Notes under the pieces: model-generated | Seen by the model: the letters and a program-made list of their open reading frames with translations, nothing else | What the model was told of the DNA's origin: nothing | Database searches by the model: none | Made by a program: the position numbers and the translations under genes | Source of the DNA: JBNKDD01 sp050288085 | GTDB lineage: Bacteria; Chloroflexota; Anaerolineae; Aggregatilineales; UBA3940 | Direction of reading: 5' to 3' | Length of the DNA: 21,407 bases | Assembly: GCA_050288085.1 (NCBI GenBank) | Contig: JBNKDD010000069.1 | Location: forward strand, 1 to 21,407 | In this document: in pieces, positions 1-7,622 of the stretch | Position numbering within the stretch: the first letter of the stretch is position 1 | Layout of the letters: each line of letters opens with the position of its first letter

Positions 1-212
1 CAACCATCGACGGGTCAGAATCTCGCATTTATAAAGCCTATGGTGTGTTTAAGACCATCTGGGTTGAAGCGGGAGAACATACTATTGAGTTTCGCTATCG
101 TCCGCCGTACAGACTGACATATATTTTGATATTTATTTATAACACTCTATTTGGCCTTGGCCTGCTAGGTATCTTCGCCCGGCTTATTATCAAGGCCGAA
201 GATAACGATTGA
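1..212 (+). CDS. C-terminal end of a membrane protein, YfhO-like (partial)
   Basis: An open frame enters from the left edge (first full codon at base 3) and stops with TGA at 210-212, giving about 69 residues. It contains a segment with VEAGEHTIEFRYRP, followed by a hydrophobic stretch (ILIFIYNTLFGLGLLGIF) and a short basic/acidic tail ending in AEDND. A beta-rich 'AGEHTVEFRYRP'-type strand followed by a last transmembrane helix is what I know from the C-termini of large YfhO-type membrane proteins (polytopic, glycosyltransferase-like). The fold assignment rests on this short tail only, so the family name is tentative. The start and most of the protein lie outside the window. It is separated from the next gene by 319 bases and is probably not in the same transcript. 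Confidence 0.55.
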   Translation, partial: TIDGSESRIYKAYGVFKTIWVEAGEHTIEFRYRPPYRLTYILIFIYNTLFGLGLLGIFARLIIKAEDND

Positions 213-531
213 GTTGGGCTTACAAATCCAGGCCCTTTGCCCCTGAGAAGGAGAAGTGGTCTTTTCACAAGCTCACTATACCTTCCCCTTAATCTTCTCA
301 TCTGCTCCTAATGGGTGGAAACAGATCAGGCTTTTTTTGAACTACTATCTGTTTCCACTCTGTATTTTCAAGCCGTTTGTTTTTTATGCGAAAAAACATA
401 CTATAGAATAGCATCCACTAGCTGAATCCAATTAGCCAAATGGTTCTCAGATGTGGAATATATAGACCAGAAACGCCATCACTCTGCCCACATTTCACCC
501 AAGAATCTGTCAACAAGGAAAGTGTCTCCTG
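213..531. other. Intergenic region, no gene recognised
   Basis: I see no convincing coding frame in these 319 bases. They contain a long inverted repeat (listed separately at 315-358) and an A/G-rich stretch AAGGAAAG around 517-524 that can serve as ribosome-binding site for the gene at 532. No promoter could be called with confidence. Confidence 0.5.
315..358. terminator. Inverted repeat with 12-bp perfect arms, possible terminator
   Basis: GTGGAAACAGAT at 315-326 is the exact reverse complement of 347-358. The 20-nt loop carries a run of seven T (332-338). No T-run follows the right arm on the plus strand, so it is not a textbook intrinsic terminator. It lies 100 bases after the upstream stop codon and could end that transcript or be a small repeat remnant. 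Confidence 0.4.
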
Positions 532-1530
532 ATGAACATCAAGAGTATGAACTGCCCCTCCTGTGGTAATACGCTCCCGACGGATATTCAAGCCAATCAG
601 CTTATCAAATGTGCCGCCTGTGGCAATACACTCTATCTAAGTGATTGGGAGATCGGCAATACGACTACCGCCGTAGCAGTAGCCACACCATCACATGTCT
701 ACACGGTAACCGACCTGTTATCCAAAGATGATCTATGCAATGTGTATCGCTGCACCTATAAAATAGAGGACAAAGAATGGCAGGGCATGTTTAGAATTGC
801 CCGTGATCCCGCCGATAACGACCTCGTTAAAAATGAGGCGCAAACCCTGTATCACCTACAATCCGCCAGAGACTATGACCAGTTTGGCCTGTTCCTACCT
901 TCCATCCTGGAGTCTTTCTCCTATCAGGATGCGTCGGCATCAGGCACGAGACAGGTCAATATCTGCGGGCTGCACAAAGACATCAAGAAGCCTAACGAGT
1001 TGTACTCCTTTGAAGAAGTCCGCGAGCATTATGATTCAGGCATTGATCCAAAGGACATGGCCTGGATGTGGCGGCGGCTGCTCTATATTCTCGGATTTGT
1101 ACACAGCAATGAAGTTGTGCATGGGGCCATTGTGCCATCCCATGTATTGATCGAACCTAAGGAGCACAAACTGCTGCTTACCGGCTGGGGCTTTTCGGCG
1201 CGTAAACCCAATCGAATGAAGGCACTGAGCATCCGTTATGAATCATGGTATCCGCCCGAAACAGAGGATAAAAAGCCGCCAACGCCGGGTTTCGATCTGT
1301 TTTTGGCGGCACGGTGCATGCTTTATCTGGTCGGCGCTGATCCGCTGAAAGACCTGAGTTTTTCCAGGCTCAACCCGGCATTACAGAAACACTTCGAAAA
1401 ATGCCTGGACGAAAACCCACGCAAGCGACCACAAGACGCCTGGGCCGTACTCGAAGAGTTTGACGGGATCATCGAAGATTTGTGGGGAGAACGCCAGTTT
1501 AGAGAATTCAGTATGCCCTATAAAAAATAG
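532..1530 (+). CDS. Zinc-ribbon pseudokinase
   Basis: 332 residues. The N-terminus is a zinc ribbon with two CxxC knuckles (C8/C11 and C27/C30). From about residue 55 to 315 the protein resembles a Ser/Thr protein kinase: helix-rich C-lobe, a catalytic-loop equivalent HGAIVPSHVLI at 197-207, a PPE motif after the activation segment (241-243) and a C-terminal 'P-x-x-RP' motif (about 296-302). The residues needed for phosphotransfer are missing: the HRD aspartate is A199, the catalytic-loop lysine V201, the asparagine H204, and DFG is replaced by GWG (218-220). The beta-3 lysine is not evident. It is therefore probably a pseudokinase with a scaffolding or nucleotide-sensing role. It is the first gene of a tight cassette with a vWA protein (48-nt gap) and a PurA-like enzyme. 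The ATG at 532 follows AAGGAAAG; an in-frame ATG at 547 is an alternative. Confidence 0.8.
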   Translation: MNIKSMNCPSCGNTLPTDIQANQLIKCAACGNTLYLSDWEIGNTTTAVAVATPSHVYTVTDLLSKDDLCNVYRCTYKIEDKEWQGMFRIARDPADNDLVKNEAQTLYHLQSARDYDQFGLFLPSILESFSYQDASASGTRQVNICGLHKDIKKPNELYSFEEVREHYDSGIDPKDMAWMWRRLLYILGFVHSNEVVHGAIVPSHVLIEPKEHKLLLTGWGFSARKPNRMKALSIRYESWYPPETEDKKPPTPGFDLFLAARCMLYLVGADPLKDLSFSRLNPALQKHFEKCLDENPRKRPQDAWAVLEEFDGIIEDLWGERQFREFSMPYKK

Positions 1531-1578
1531 GTTATGACTAGAGCTTCTTGATTATAATTAGTGAAAGGAATGGCATAA

Positions 1579-2562
1579 ATGGGCAGTGGAAAATGGTCAC
1601 CGAAAATCTTTAGAACACGCGCCTCACGGCGTCAAAAGAATAACCAGGATGTCTTCTCATACAGCATGGAAGCATCCGGTGTGCATCCCACCTTGAACCC
1701 GTATGGCTTAGAAGTGCGCGAAAGCCGGGACAACGACGAGCATCCCGACTCGAACTCGATCATCATTGGGCTGGATGTGAGCGGATCGATGGGAGCGGTT
1801 GTCCGGGGAATACACCGCGATCTCCCGCAGCTGCTGGGCCTTCTGCTGGATCGCAAGTATGTACCCCATCCGCAGATCATGTTTGCCGCGTTCAGCAATG
1901 GCGTCAAGGATCAGGTGCCGGTGCAGGTCGGGCAGTTTGAGTCCGATAACCGTATGGATGAAAACCTGGAGAATATGATTCTGGGGGGCAGACTGGCCGG
2001 TGGTTGGGATTCTGAACATGAATCGACGGAATTAATGCTCTACCTGGCGGCACGGCATACCTCGATTGACTGCTGGGAAAAGCGCCAGCGAAAGGGTTAC
2101 CTGTTCCTGATTACGGATGAGATGGCCTACGAGGAAGTCCAGGCATCAGAAGTTGAACGGATATTTGGGACCAAGCTGTCAAAGAATATTCCGCTGGGGC
2201 AGATTCTGGCAGAAGCACAGGAACGTTATCATGCTTTTGTGATCATCCCCACCCAGACAGACAGCGGGAAGCGAACCATCGTAAACCAGTTTTTTAAATC
2301 ACATCTTGACCCACAACATGTGATATTGCTGGAAAACGCCGATGATGTGGCGGAGACGATTGCGCTCACCATCGGGCTGACAGAAAGAACGATCAGCCTC
2401 AAAGAAGGGCTGGAGCATCTCGAAAAGGACGGAGCGGGTCAAAGCACCCTGGACTCACTGTCACGTGCATTAAGCCTGTTAGATGGCGATGCCGTTGACA
2501 GTGGCGGCAGCCTGGATGATCTCGATCAGGGTGACGGTCAGCGCGGCGCAAGACGGCTCTAA
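1579..2562 (+). CDS. von Willebrand factor A domain protein
   Basis: 327 residues, cytoplasmic (no signal peptide or membrane segment). A vWA domain spans about residues 58-270. The metal-ion-dependent adhesion site looks complete: DVSGS (D66, S68, S70), a threonine in the EST motif at about 148-150, and the aspartate of LITD (D180). The family uses this Mg-dependent site for protein-protein contacts, often together with ATPases, kinases or chaperone-like partners. The C-terminal 60 residues are low-complexity and acidic, probably a flexible tail. The ATG is preceded by AAAGGA about 10 nt upstream. The gene lies between the pseudokinase and the PurA-like gene, which begins 3 nt after this stop, so co-translation and a joint function are likely. 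The arrangement recalls bacterial kinase-phosphatase-vWA (TerY-P) triads, but here the third partner is a PurA homologue. That comparison is inference. Confidence 0.85.
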   Translation: MGSGKWSPKIFRTRASRRQKNNQDVFSYSMEASGVHPTLNPYGLEVRESRDNDEHPDSNSIIIGLDVSGSMGAVVRGIHRDLPQLLGLLLDRKYVPHPQIMFAAFSNGVKDQVPVQVGQFESDNRMDENLENMILGGRLAGGWDSEHESTELMLYLAARHTSIDCWEKRQRKGYLFLITDEMAYEEVQASEVERIFGTKLSKNIPLGQILAEAQERYHAFVIIPTQTDSGKRTIVNQFFKSHLDPQHVILLENADDVAETIALTIGLTERTISLKEGLEHLEKDGAGQSTLDSLSRALSLLDGDAVDSGGSLDDLDQGDGQRGARRL

Positions 2563-2565
2563 ATC

Positions 2566-3930
2566 TTGCCGCAAACAGCTTATATCATCGTTGATCTGGG
2601 GTATGGCGATGCGGGAAAAGGTTCGCAGGTTGATTACCTGACCCGTGCCAAACAGGCCCACACGATCATCCGGTTTAATGGTGGGGCGCAGGCCGGACAC
2701 AATGTTGTCACGGCGGATGGCCGCCATCACACTTTTTCGCAGTTCGGGAGCGGCATGTTTGTGCCGGAGGTGCGGCTGTATCTTTCCCGGTATATGCTGA
2801 TCGAACCCTACGCGATGTTTAACGAGGAAGAACATCTTCACGCCTTGGGTGTGGATGTTTTTCCTCGCACTTTTTTAGATCGGCGAGCGCCGGTAATCAC
2901 CCCTTATCATCAGGCAGCTAACCGGTTAAAAGAGCTGGCGCGAGGGTCAGAGCGGCATGGAAGCTGTGGAATCGGGATTGGCGAGACGGTTTCTGATTAT
3001 CTCGCCTATGGGGATAGGATGATCCTGGCCGGTGATCTACCTCATCCTGAGATCGTGAAGAAGAAACTGCGGTTTATCCGGGATGAACGCTATGCAGAAG
3101 CTGAGAGACTCTACCCATCCATCAATGAGAATACGTCGGCACGCGATGCCCTGGAGGTGTTCTCGGATCGAGAGATCATCGAGATTGCAGCCGAGAACTA
3201 TGTTTACCTGGCAGAACAACTCACGCTGGTCGATGAGACGTTCATGCCATCACTGGTGAAAGAACCGGGCGTGATTCTGTTTGAAGGTGCACAGGGGATA
3301 TTATTGGATGAGACTTACGGGTTTGCGCCTTACAACACCTGGAGCAATACCACCACCGCCAACGCGATGGAACTTCTAAACCAATCAGGTTATGAGGGTA
3401 AGATTACGAGGCTCGGTGTGCTGCGAACCTACTTTACCCGGCATGGGGCAGGCCCGTTTGTCACGGAAGATGAAGCACTCAGAGAATCGCTCCCTGAGCC
3501 GCACAATGTCACATCGCCCTGGCAGCAGGACTTCCGAGTAGGACATTTTGATCTGGTTGCGGCGCGGTATGCCAGGGATGCAACCGGCGATCTGGATGGG
3601 TTGTGTCTTAACCATGTTGATAGAATTGCGGCGCTCCCCGAATACCGCATCTGCGAGGCGTATCACTTCAGCGGAGATGGCTCAACGCTGGATGGTTACT
3701 TCCAGCACAGCGGCCAGACCATCAGCGGGATAGCGATAAAAACATCGCCGGAACTCTCACACCAGGAGAAACTGACACAGCTTTTATTTCAATGCGAACC
3801 ACATTATCGCGTGCTCCGCGAAGATAGTGAATCATGTCTGGGAACCCTTGAGCAAGCACTTGGCCTGCCATTGGCAATCGTTTCCTACGGGCCTACGGCT
3901 CAAGAAAAACAGATCCGTTTACCACTTTAG
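2566..3930 (+). CDS. Adenylosuccinate synthetase (PurA)-like GTPase, divergent
   Basis: 454 residues, slightly longer than PurA (about 430). PurA normally joins IMP and aspartate using GTP. Family landmarks are visible in order: P-loop-like GDAGKG at 14-19 (catalytic Asp D15 and Lys K18 kept), GHNVV at 44-48 with the catalytic histidine H45, GIGIGETVSDY at about 135-145 in place of the TGRGIGPAY-type motif, EGAQG at 240-244, SNTTTANA at 260-267, a TRHGAGPFVTED strand at 291-302, and NHVD at 349-352 in place of the guanine-recognition TKLD. The loop that binds aspartate and the IMP phosphate (TTGRPRR in PurA) is not conserved; the region at about 314-324 reads NVTSPWQQDFR. It is therefore a paralogue with probably altered substrates, not the housekeeping purA. 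The start is TTG, 3 nt after the vWA stop, with no strong ribosome-binding site, which fits translational coupling. Third gene of the pseudokinase-vWA cassette. Confidence 0.8.
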   Translation: MPQTAYIIVDLGYGDAGKGSQVDYLTRAKQAHTIIRFNGGAQAGHNVVTADGRHHTFSQFGSGMFVPEVRLYLSRYMLIEPYAMFNEEEHLHALGVDVFPRTFLDRRAPVITPYHQAANRLKELARGSERHGSCGIGIGETVSDYLAYGDRMILAGDLPHPEIVKKKLRFIRDERYAEAERLYPSINENTSARDALEVFSDREIIEIAAENYVYLAEQLTLVDETFMPSLVKEPGVILFEGAQGILLDETYGFAPYNTWSNTTTANAMELLNQSGYEGKITRLGVLRTYFTRHGAGPFVTEDEALRESLPEPHNVTSPWQQDFRVGHFDLVAARYARDATGDLDGLCLNHVDRIAALPEYRICEAYHFSGDGSTLDGYFQHSGQTISGIAIKTSPELSHQEKLTQLLFQCEPHYRVLREDSESCLGTLEQALGLPLAIVSYGPTAQEKQIRLPL

Positions 3931-3949
3931 AGCCTATCCATAAATCGCC

Positions 3950-3998
3950 GTAGGGGCGGATCGTGATCCGCCCTGGGCGCTTCACGAAGCGCCCCTAC
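3950..3998. repeat. Composite palindromic repeat with GTAGGGGC/GCCCCTAC ends
   Basis: The outer arms GTAGGGGC (3950-3957) and GCCCCTAC (3991-3998) are exact reverse complements. Inside are two perfect hairpins: 3954-3962 with 3965-3973 (2-nt loop) and 3975-3983 with 3986-3994 (2-nt loop). The same terminal octamers bound the palindrome at 20127-20154, so this is a dispersed repeat family. A run of seven T follows 11 nt after the right end, so the element may also terminate the cassette transcript that stops at 3930. Confidence 0.75.
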
Positions 3999-4133
3999 AA
4001 CCGGCGTTTTTTTAATTTACTGATAGCTACTTAAGCAATCCCCTGATCCAATGACAGCATTTGATTCGGCTACCGGTATCAGTTGTGTCATAATTTCCAT
4101 CGGGCCACAACCCAGAGCAGACGAAAGGTTTAT

Positions 4134-5108
4134 ATGAGATATGCATATTTCACCGAAGTCTCATTGCGCTCTGTTCTACTCTTCTTATTGCTTCTTATTG
4201 CCCTGACCAGGTGTAAGGCATCAATCAATGCTGAACCCGGTGCTACCCAAACAGCGCCCAAAGACGGTATGGTTCAGGTCTATATCCCGGCAGGCGAATT
4301 TCTGATGGGGTCCACGGAGGCCGACATCGATCAGGTTATAGAAGAATGCCCGCACTGCCGGCGCGATTGGTTCACCAACGAAATGCCGCAGCACGAGGTA
4401 TACCTGGATGCTTTCTGGATCGACCAGACAGAAGTGACCAACGCCATGTTTGCCCGGTTCGTCGAGGAGACCGGTTACGAGACCGAAGCCGAAAAAGCGG
4501 GCGGTGGCATCGACCTGAACCTGCTTTCCAGAGATTGGAAAATGGTTGCAGGTGCCAATTGGAGACACCCGCACGGGCCCGGTTCGGACATTCAGAGATT
4601 GGATAATCACCCGGTCGTGCAGGTGAACTACGACGATGCCCAGGCTTACTGTCAATGGGTCGGAAGACGCCTTCCAACCGAAGCGGAATGGGAGAAGGCC
4701 GCACGGGGAACCGACGGTCGTATCTATCCCTGGGGCAATCAGTCACCGGCAGGCAATCTTCTTAACTTTGCCGACATCAACGGCTACTCGTTAACACCCG
4801 ACATCAGCCAGGACGATGGTTACGCGTTCACCGCACCGGTGGGCAGCTACCCGGAGGGGGCAAGTCCGTATGGTGTATTGGATATGTCCGGCAACGCCTG
4901 GGAACGGGTCGCCGACCGGTACAGCACCTATCCAATCGACTCACAAATCCGCAACCCGACCGGCCCAGCAGAGGGCGATCATGTGATACTAAAGGGCGGC
5001 TCCTGGAGCCGTTCAGCCTGGTATATCCGCCCGACGGCCCGTCTTCGTTATCTCAAAGAAAACCGGAGCAGCGGTCAGGGTTTTCGATGCGCCGCTTCCC
5101 ATGATTAA
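4134..5108 (+). CDS. Secreted sulfatase-modifying-factor (FGE-fold) protein without catalytic cysteines
   Basis: 324 residues from the ATG at 4134, which is preceded by GAAAGG with good spacing; longer readings begin with TTG without a ribosome-binding site. Residues 12-26 are a hydrophobic export signal. C27 follows LTR, a poor lipobox, so lipidation is doubtful. From about residue 46 the FGE-sulfatase fold is clear: IPAGEFLMGS, NEMPQHEVYLDAFWIDQTEVTN, HPVVQVNYDDAQAYCQWVG, RRLPTEAEWEKAARG, YPWGN, YGVLDMSGNAWERVAD, LKGGSW and GFRCA at the end. True formylglycine-generating enzymes carry two active cysteines shortly after KGGS (CxxxxC). Here that stretch is KGGSWSRSAWYIRPTARLRY (288-307) with no cysteine; only C319 of GFRC remains. 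It is probably a carbohydrate- or protein-binding or otherwise non-FGE member. A 58-nt gap separates it from the following hydrolase. Confidence 0.85.
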   Translation: MRYAYFTEVSLRSVLLFLLLLIALTRCKASINAEPGATQTAPKDGMVQVYIPAGEFLMGSTEADIDQVIEECPHCRRDWFTNEMPQHEVYLDAFWIDQTEVTNAMFARFVEETGYETEAEKAGGGIDLNLLSRDWKMVAGANWRHPHGPGSDIQRLDNHPVVQVNYDDAQAYCQWVGRRLPTEAEWEKAARGTDGRIYPWGNQSPAGNLLNFADINGYSLTPDISQDDGYAFTAPVGSYPEGASPYGVLDMSGNAWERVADRYSTYPIDSQIRNPTGPAEGDHVILKGGSWSRSAWYIRPTARLRYLKENRSSGQGFRCAASHD

Positions 5109-5166
5109 ACCAGGTAAGGACGAAAATGCTCTACCTCATGTTTGAGACTATAACGAGTGAAAATAT

Positions 5167-6453
5167 ATGAAAACGAAACGATTGCATCTGCTTTTCCTGT
5201 TGATAGGGATCCTATCGGTCGCGGCTATAATCATCTGGATAATCGACGTTGCCCAGGAAGATCCGCCGATTCAAGAGACATCCATGCAAGACCTCGACAT
5301 CGAGGATTTCGATGCCTTACATACCCCGGTTGATGGAGATACCAACACATACCTGGTCTTTGGCAATCTGCCGATATCAGAACCGGCGGCAGATCTCCAA
5401 CCTGAACTGGCGGGCTTTCTCGGTCGATGGGAGGGTTACAGTTACGCCGCGCCGGTACAGAAGGACTGGAAGATTGTATTGGTGATCCAGGAGATTACAG
5501 AGCAAGACGGCAAAGCTTCCCTGTGGATGGGCACCAATCTCCAGTATCCCAGCGATGTTAAAGAGATACATTTCAGGGTCAATCCCGGTGACATTCCTTC
5601 AATCGAGTGGGAATTTGAGGATGATTTTTACCTCACAGGGATGTACTTATTTACGGTTGATCCTGATACAGGACTTCTCCAGGGTGGGCGAAATTCAACC
5701 CGTGACAGAGGAACCTGGGGCCCGATCGTACTCAGCCACAGCCAATCTTTCTACGTTTACAAAGATTATGCCCAATACCTGGCCGACCTGCGGATAGTTC
5801 CCAAAGAATATCGAGATGATGTCCTGACTTCTTTCTACGGTGACGGGTATCTGCTGTATCTCCCAGAAGGTTACGAAGAGGACACCCAACAAACCTGGCC
5901 GCTGATCATCTTCCTGCATGGCTACGGGGATCGGGGTGACAACGTGTTTCTGCTGGCGAAGGCCAGCCCCTTTATGATGATCCGGGAACAAGGGCCGCTG
6001 CCTTTCATTATCGCTGCACCGTTGTTGAAAGAATCCGACGATTTCGCCTCGTTCCCGGACAACTATCTGAACGGGGTGCTGGATGAACTCCTGGCCGATT
6101 ACCGGGTCGATCAGAAACGCATCTACGTCACCGGATTGAGTATGGGAGGCGAAGCAACCTACCGGTTCGCCCTGCTCCAACCCGACACTTTCGCCGCTAT
6201 CGCCCCATTGGCCGCCTACCTTGATTCGAAACTGCCGATAGAAAGCATCAAAGACCTGCCGGTCTGGGCCATTCATGGGGCTGATGACAAGGTTGTGCCC
6301 TTATCATGGGCTGAAAAACCTGTAAAGGCGCTGGAAAAAGTGGGGGGCAACATTCAGTTTACGGTTTTAGAGGATCACGATCACGATGTATGGACCGATA
6401 CATACTCTGATCCTGAGTTCTATGATTGGCTCCTCCAGCATGAGAAACCCTAA
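5167..6453 (+). CDS. Membrane-anchored alpha/beta-hydrolase (esterase/PHB-depolymerase-like)
   Basis: 428 residues. An N-terminal uncleaved-signal-type helix (about 7-27) suggests anchoring with the enzyme outside the cytoplasm. Residues about 60-200 form a beta-rich accessory domain that I do not recognise. From about 225 an alpha/beta-hydrolase fold follows: oxyanion strand LIIFLHGYGDRGDN (246-259), nucleophile elbow GLSMGG with S325, acid HGADDKVVP with D373 or D374, and a histidine in HDVW (H406). This GLSMGG/HGADD/HDVW set is typical of the 'prolyl oligopeptidase/PHB depolymerase-like' esterases with a catalytic N-terminal extension. The substrate is not predictable. The ATG at 5167 follows GAGTGA. 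The stop overlaps the stop of the convergent GntR regulator by 3 nt. Confidence 0.85.
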   Translation: MKTKRLHLLFLLIGILSVAAIIIWIIDVAQEDPPIQETSMQDLDIEDFDALHTPVDGDTNTYLVFGNLPISEPAADLQPELAGFLGRWEGYSYAAPVQKDWKIVLVIQEITEQDGKASLWMGTNLQYPSDVKEIHFRVNPGDIPSIEWEFEDDFYLTGMYLFTVDPDTGLLQGGRNSTRDRGTWGPIVLSHSQSFYVYKDYAQYLADLRIVPKEYRDDVLTSFYGDGYLLYLPEGYEEDTQQTWPLIIFLHGYGDRGDNVFLLAKASPFMMIREQGPLPFIIAAPLLKESDDFASFPDNYLNGVLDELLADYRVDQKRIYVTGLSMGGEATYRFALLQPDTFAAIAPLAAYLDSKLPIESIKDLPVWAIHGADDKVVPLSWAEKPVKALEKVGGNIQFTVLEDHDHDVWTDTYSDPEFYDWLLQHEKP

Positions 6454-7244
6454 CTATCGGGGTTAAAAAGGCGAACCTCAAATTTACTACGATCACCCCG
6501 GTGGAAGGCCACGAAATATTCCAGCGGGGTGCCATCTTTCAGATAGCCCACACTGGTCAATTTGCTGAGCGCCGCCCCGACCGGAACCTTGAGCAGTTTA
6601 GCTTCCTCCTCAGATGCGTTGACGCTTTCGATGGTGCGGATGCCTCCCGCTAAGACCAGCCCGTATTTCCTCGCCAGAAGATCATAGAGCGACGCCTCAC
6701 GGAAATCTTCATTGACCAACCCCGGCGTGAGCTGCGCGGGCAGATGCGTGACTGCTACCACCACCGGTTCACCATCTACATGGCGCAAACGCCGCAGCCG
6801 CACCACATATTCCTGCTCGGCGAGCTGCAACTTTTCGGCTACTACTCCGGTGGCCGGGATCAGGTCAAGCTGAAGCACCTTTGTGATCACCTTTTTGCCG
6901 TGACGGGTCGCATCATCGTAAAAGCCACCCATCGTTTGCATCAACTGCCAGCCAGTCTTGACATTCGCCACAAAGGAGCCTTTGGCCCGGTAGGTATTGA
7001 TCAGGCCATCGGCGGCCAGATCAGACAAGGCCCGGCGCACCACCGTGCGGCTGACTCCAAGAAGGTCACAGAGTTCTTTTTCACTGGGGAGCTTGTGACC
7101 GGGCGGCCATTCCCCGGCCCGGATTTTGCGGGTCATATACTGGTAGAGTTGAAAATAATAGGGAACCACACTCTGATGGTCGATAATCACCGTATCAGCA
7201 AGATTTACAACCGAATCACCACTATCTTGTTCTTTGCCTGTCAT
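6450..7244 (-). CDS. GntR-family transcriptional regulator with UTRA ligand domain
   Basis: 264 residues. A winged helix-turn-helix of the GntR type occupies about 25-95, with the family hallmarks PPGHKLPSEKELCDLLGVSR, TVVRRALSDLAADGLI and AKGSFVA. Residues about 110-260 are a UTRA effector-binding domain (HutC subfamily), ending in LEYFVAFHRGDRSKFEVRL. Such proteins usually repress a nearby catabolic or transport gene and release DNA on binding a small molecule. The start ATG follows AGGTGAG 5 nt upstream. The 378-bp AT-rich region upstream holds four TATCA motifs (listed separately). The target cannot be told from the window: the neighbour on the left is convergent, and the metalloprotease on the right is divergent and shares this upstream region. 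Confidence 0.9.
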   Translation of the reverse strand: MTGKEQDSGDSVVNLADTVIIDHQSVVPYYFQLYQYMTRKIRAGEWPPGHKLPSEKELCDLLGVSRTVVRRALSDLAADGLINTYRAKGSFVANVKTGWQLMQTMGGFYDDATRHGKKVITKVLQLDLIPATGVVAEKLQLAEQEYVVRLRRLRHVDGEPVVVAVTHLPAQLTPGLVNEDFREASLYDLLARKYGLVLAGGIRTIESVNASEEEAKLLKVPVGAALSKLTSVGYLKDGTPLEYFVAFHRGDRSKFEVRLFNPDS

Positions 7245-7622
7245 TTATCTCACCTGTCGTCGGGTAGGATTACACATACTATCACTATATCTTTATCATA
7301 ACTTAATATTTCCGCAAGTTATCACGTTATCAGCTTGTTAATTTTGTACCCAAAATCCCTGACCCTATAACAGTTTTGTAAGCAAAATTTGAGATACGCA
7401 TTTGGGGGGACTACTGACGCGTTGATGCACCTGACGTGACAGGTCGTTCGTTCACCCCATTTTTAGGAGGTTGACCGCAGAAAAAGTGGCTGATATACTG
7501 GGCTAAGTACCGGGACAGCAAAACAAAGATCATTACCCAATGCCAGTTGGCTATCAACCCATCACCATCACATAGGAATACCCAGCGGCAAAATGGGCAT
7601 CTAACCAATCAAGGTACCCAAC
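7245..7622. other. Divergent intergenic region between GntR regulator and metalloprotease
   Basis: 378 bases. The left third is AT-rich with the TATCA repeats. The rest holds no recognised RNA or gene. A 65-codon minus-strand frame at 7411-7608 starts with TTG, has no homologous look and is judged spurious. The promoters of both flanking genes should lie here, but no -35/-10 pair stood out. Confidence 0.5.
7280..7332. promoter_or_regulatory. Four TATCA (TGATA on minus) repeats upstream of the GntR gene
   Basis: TATCA occurs at 7280-7284, 7294-7298, 7320-7324 and 7328-7332; the last three are preceded by T (TTATCA). They sit 36-88 bases upstream of the regulator start in an AT-rich segment, where an autoregulatory operator and the promoter would be expected. 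The spacing is irregular, so this is only a candidate binding region. Confidence 0.3.

Noticed and set aside
2566..3930. Housekeeping purA
   Set aside because: The aspartate/IMP-binding loop and guanine-recognition motif are not conserved, and the gene sits in a pseudokinase-vWA cassette, so the name purA would mislead.
7411..7608. 65-codon minus-strand frame in the GntR-metalloprotease intergenic region
   Set aside because: TTG start, no ribosome-binding site, no recognisable domain, and it sits where promoters are expected.
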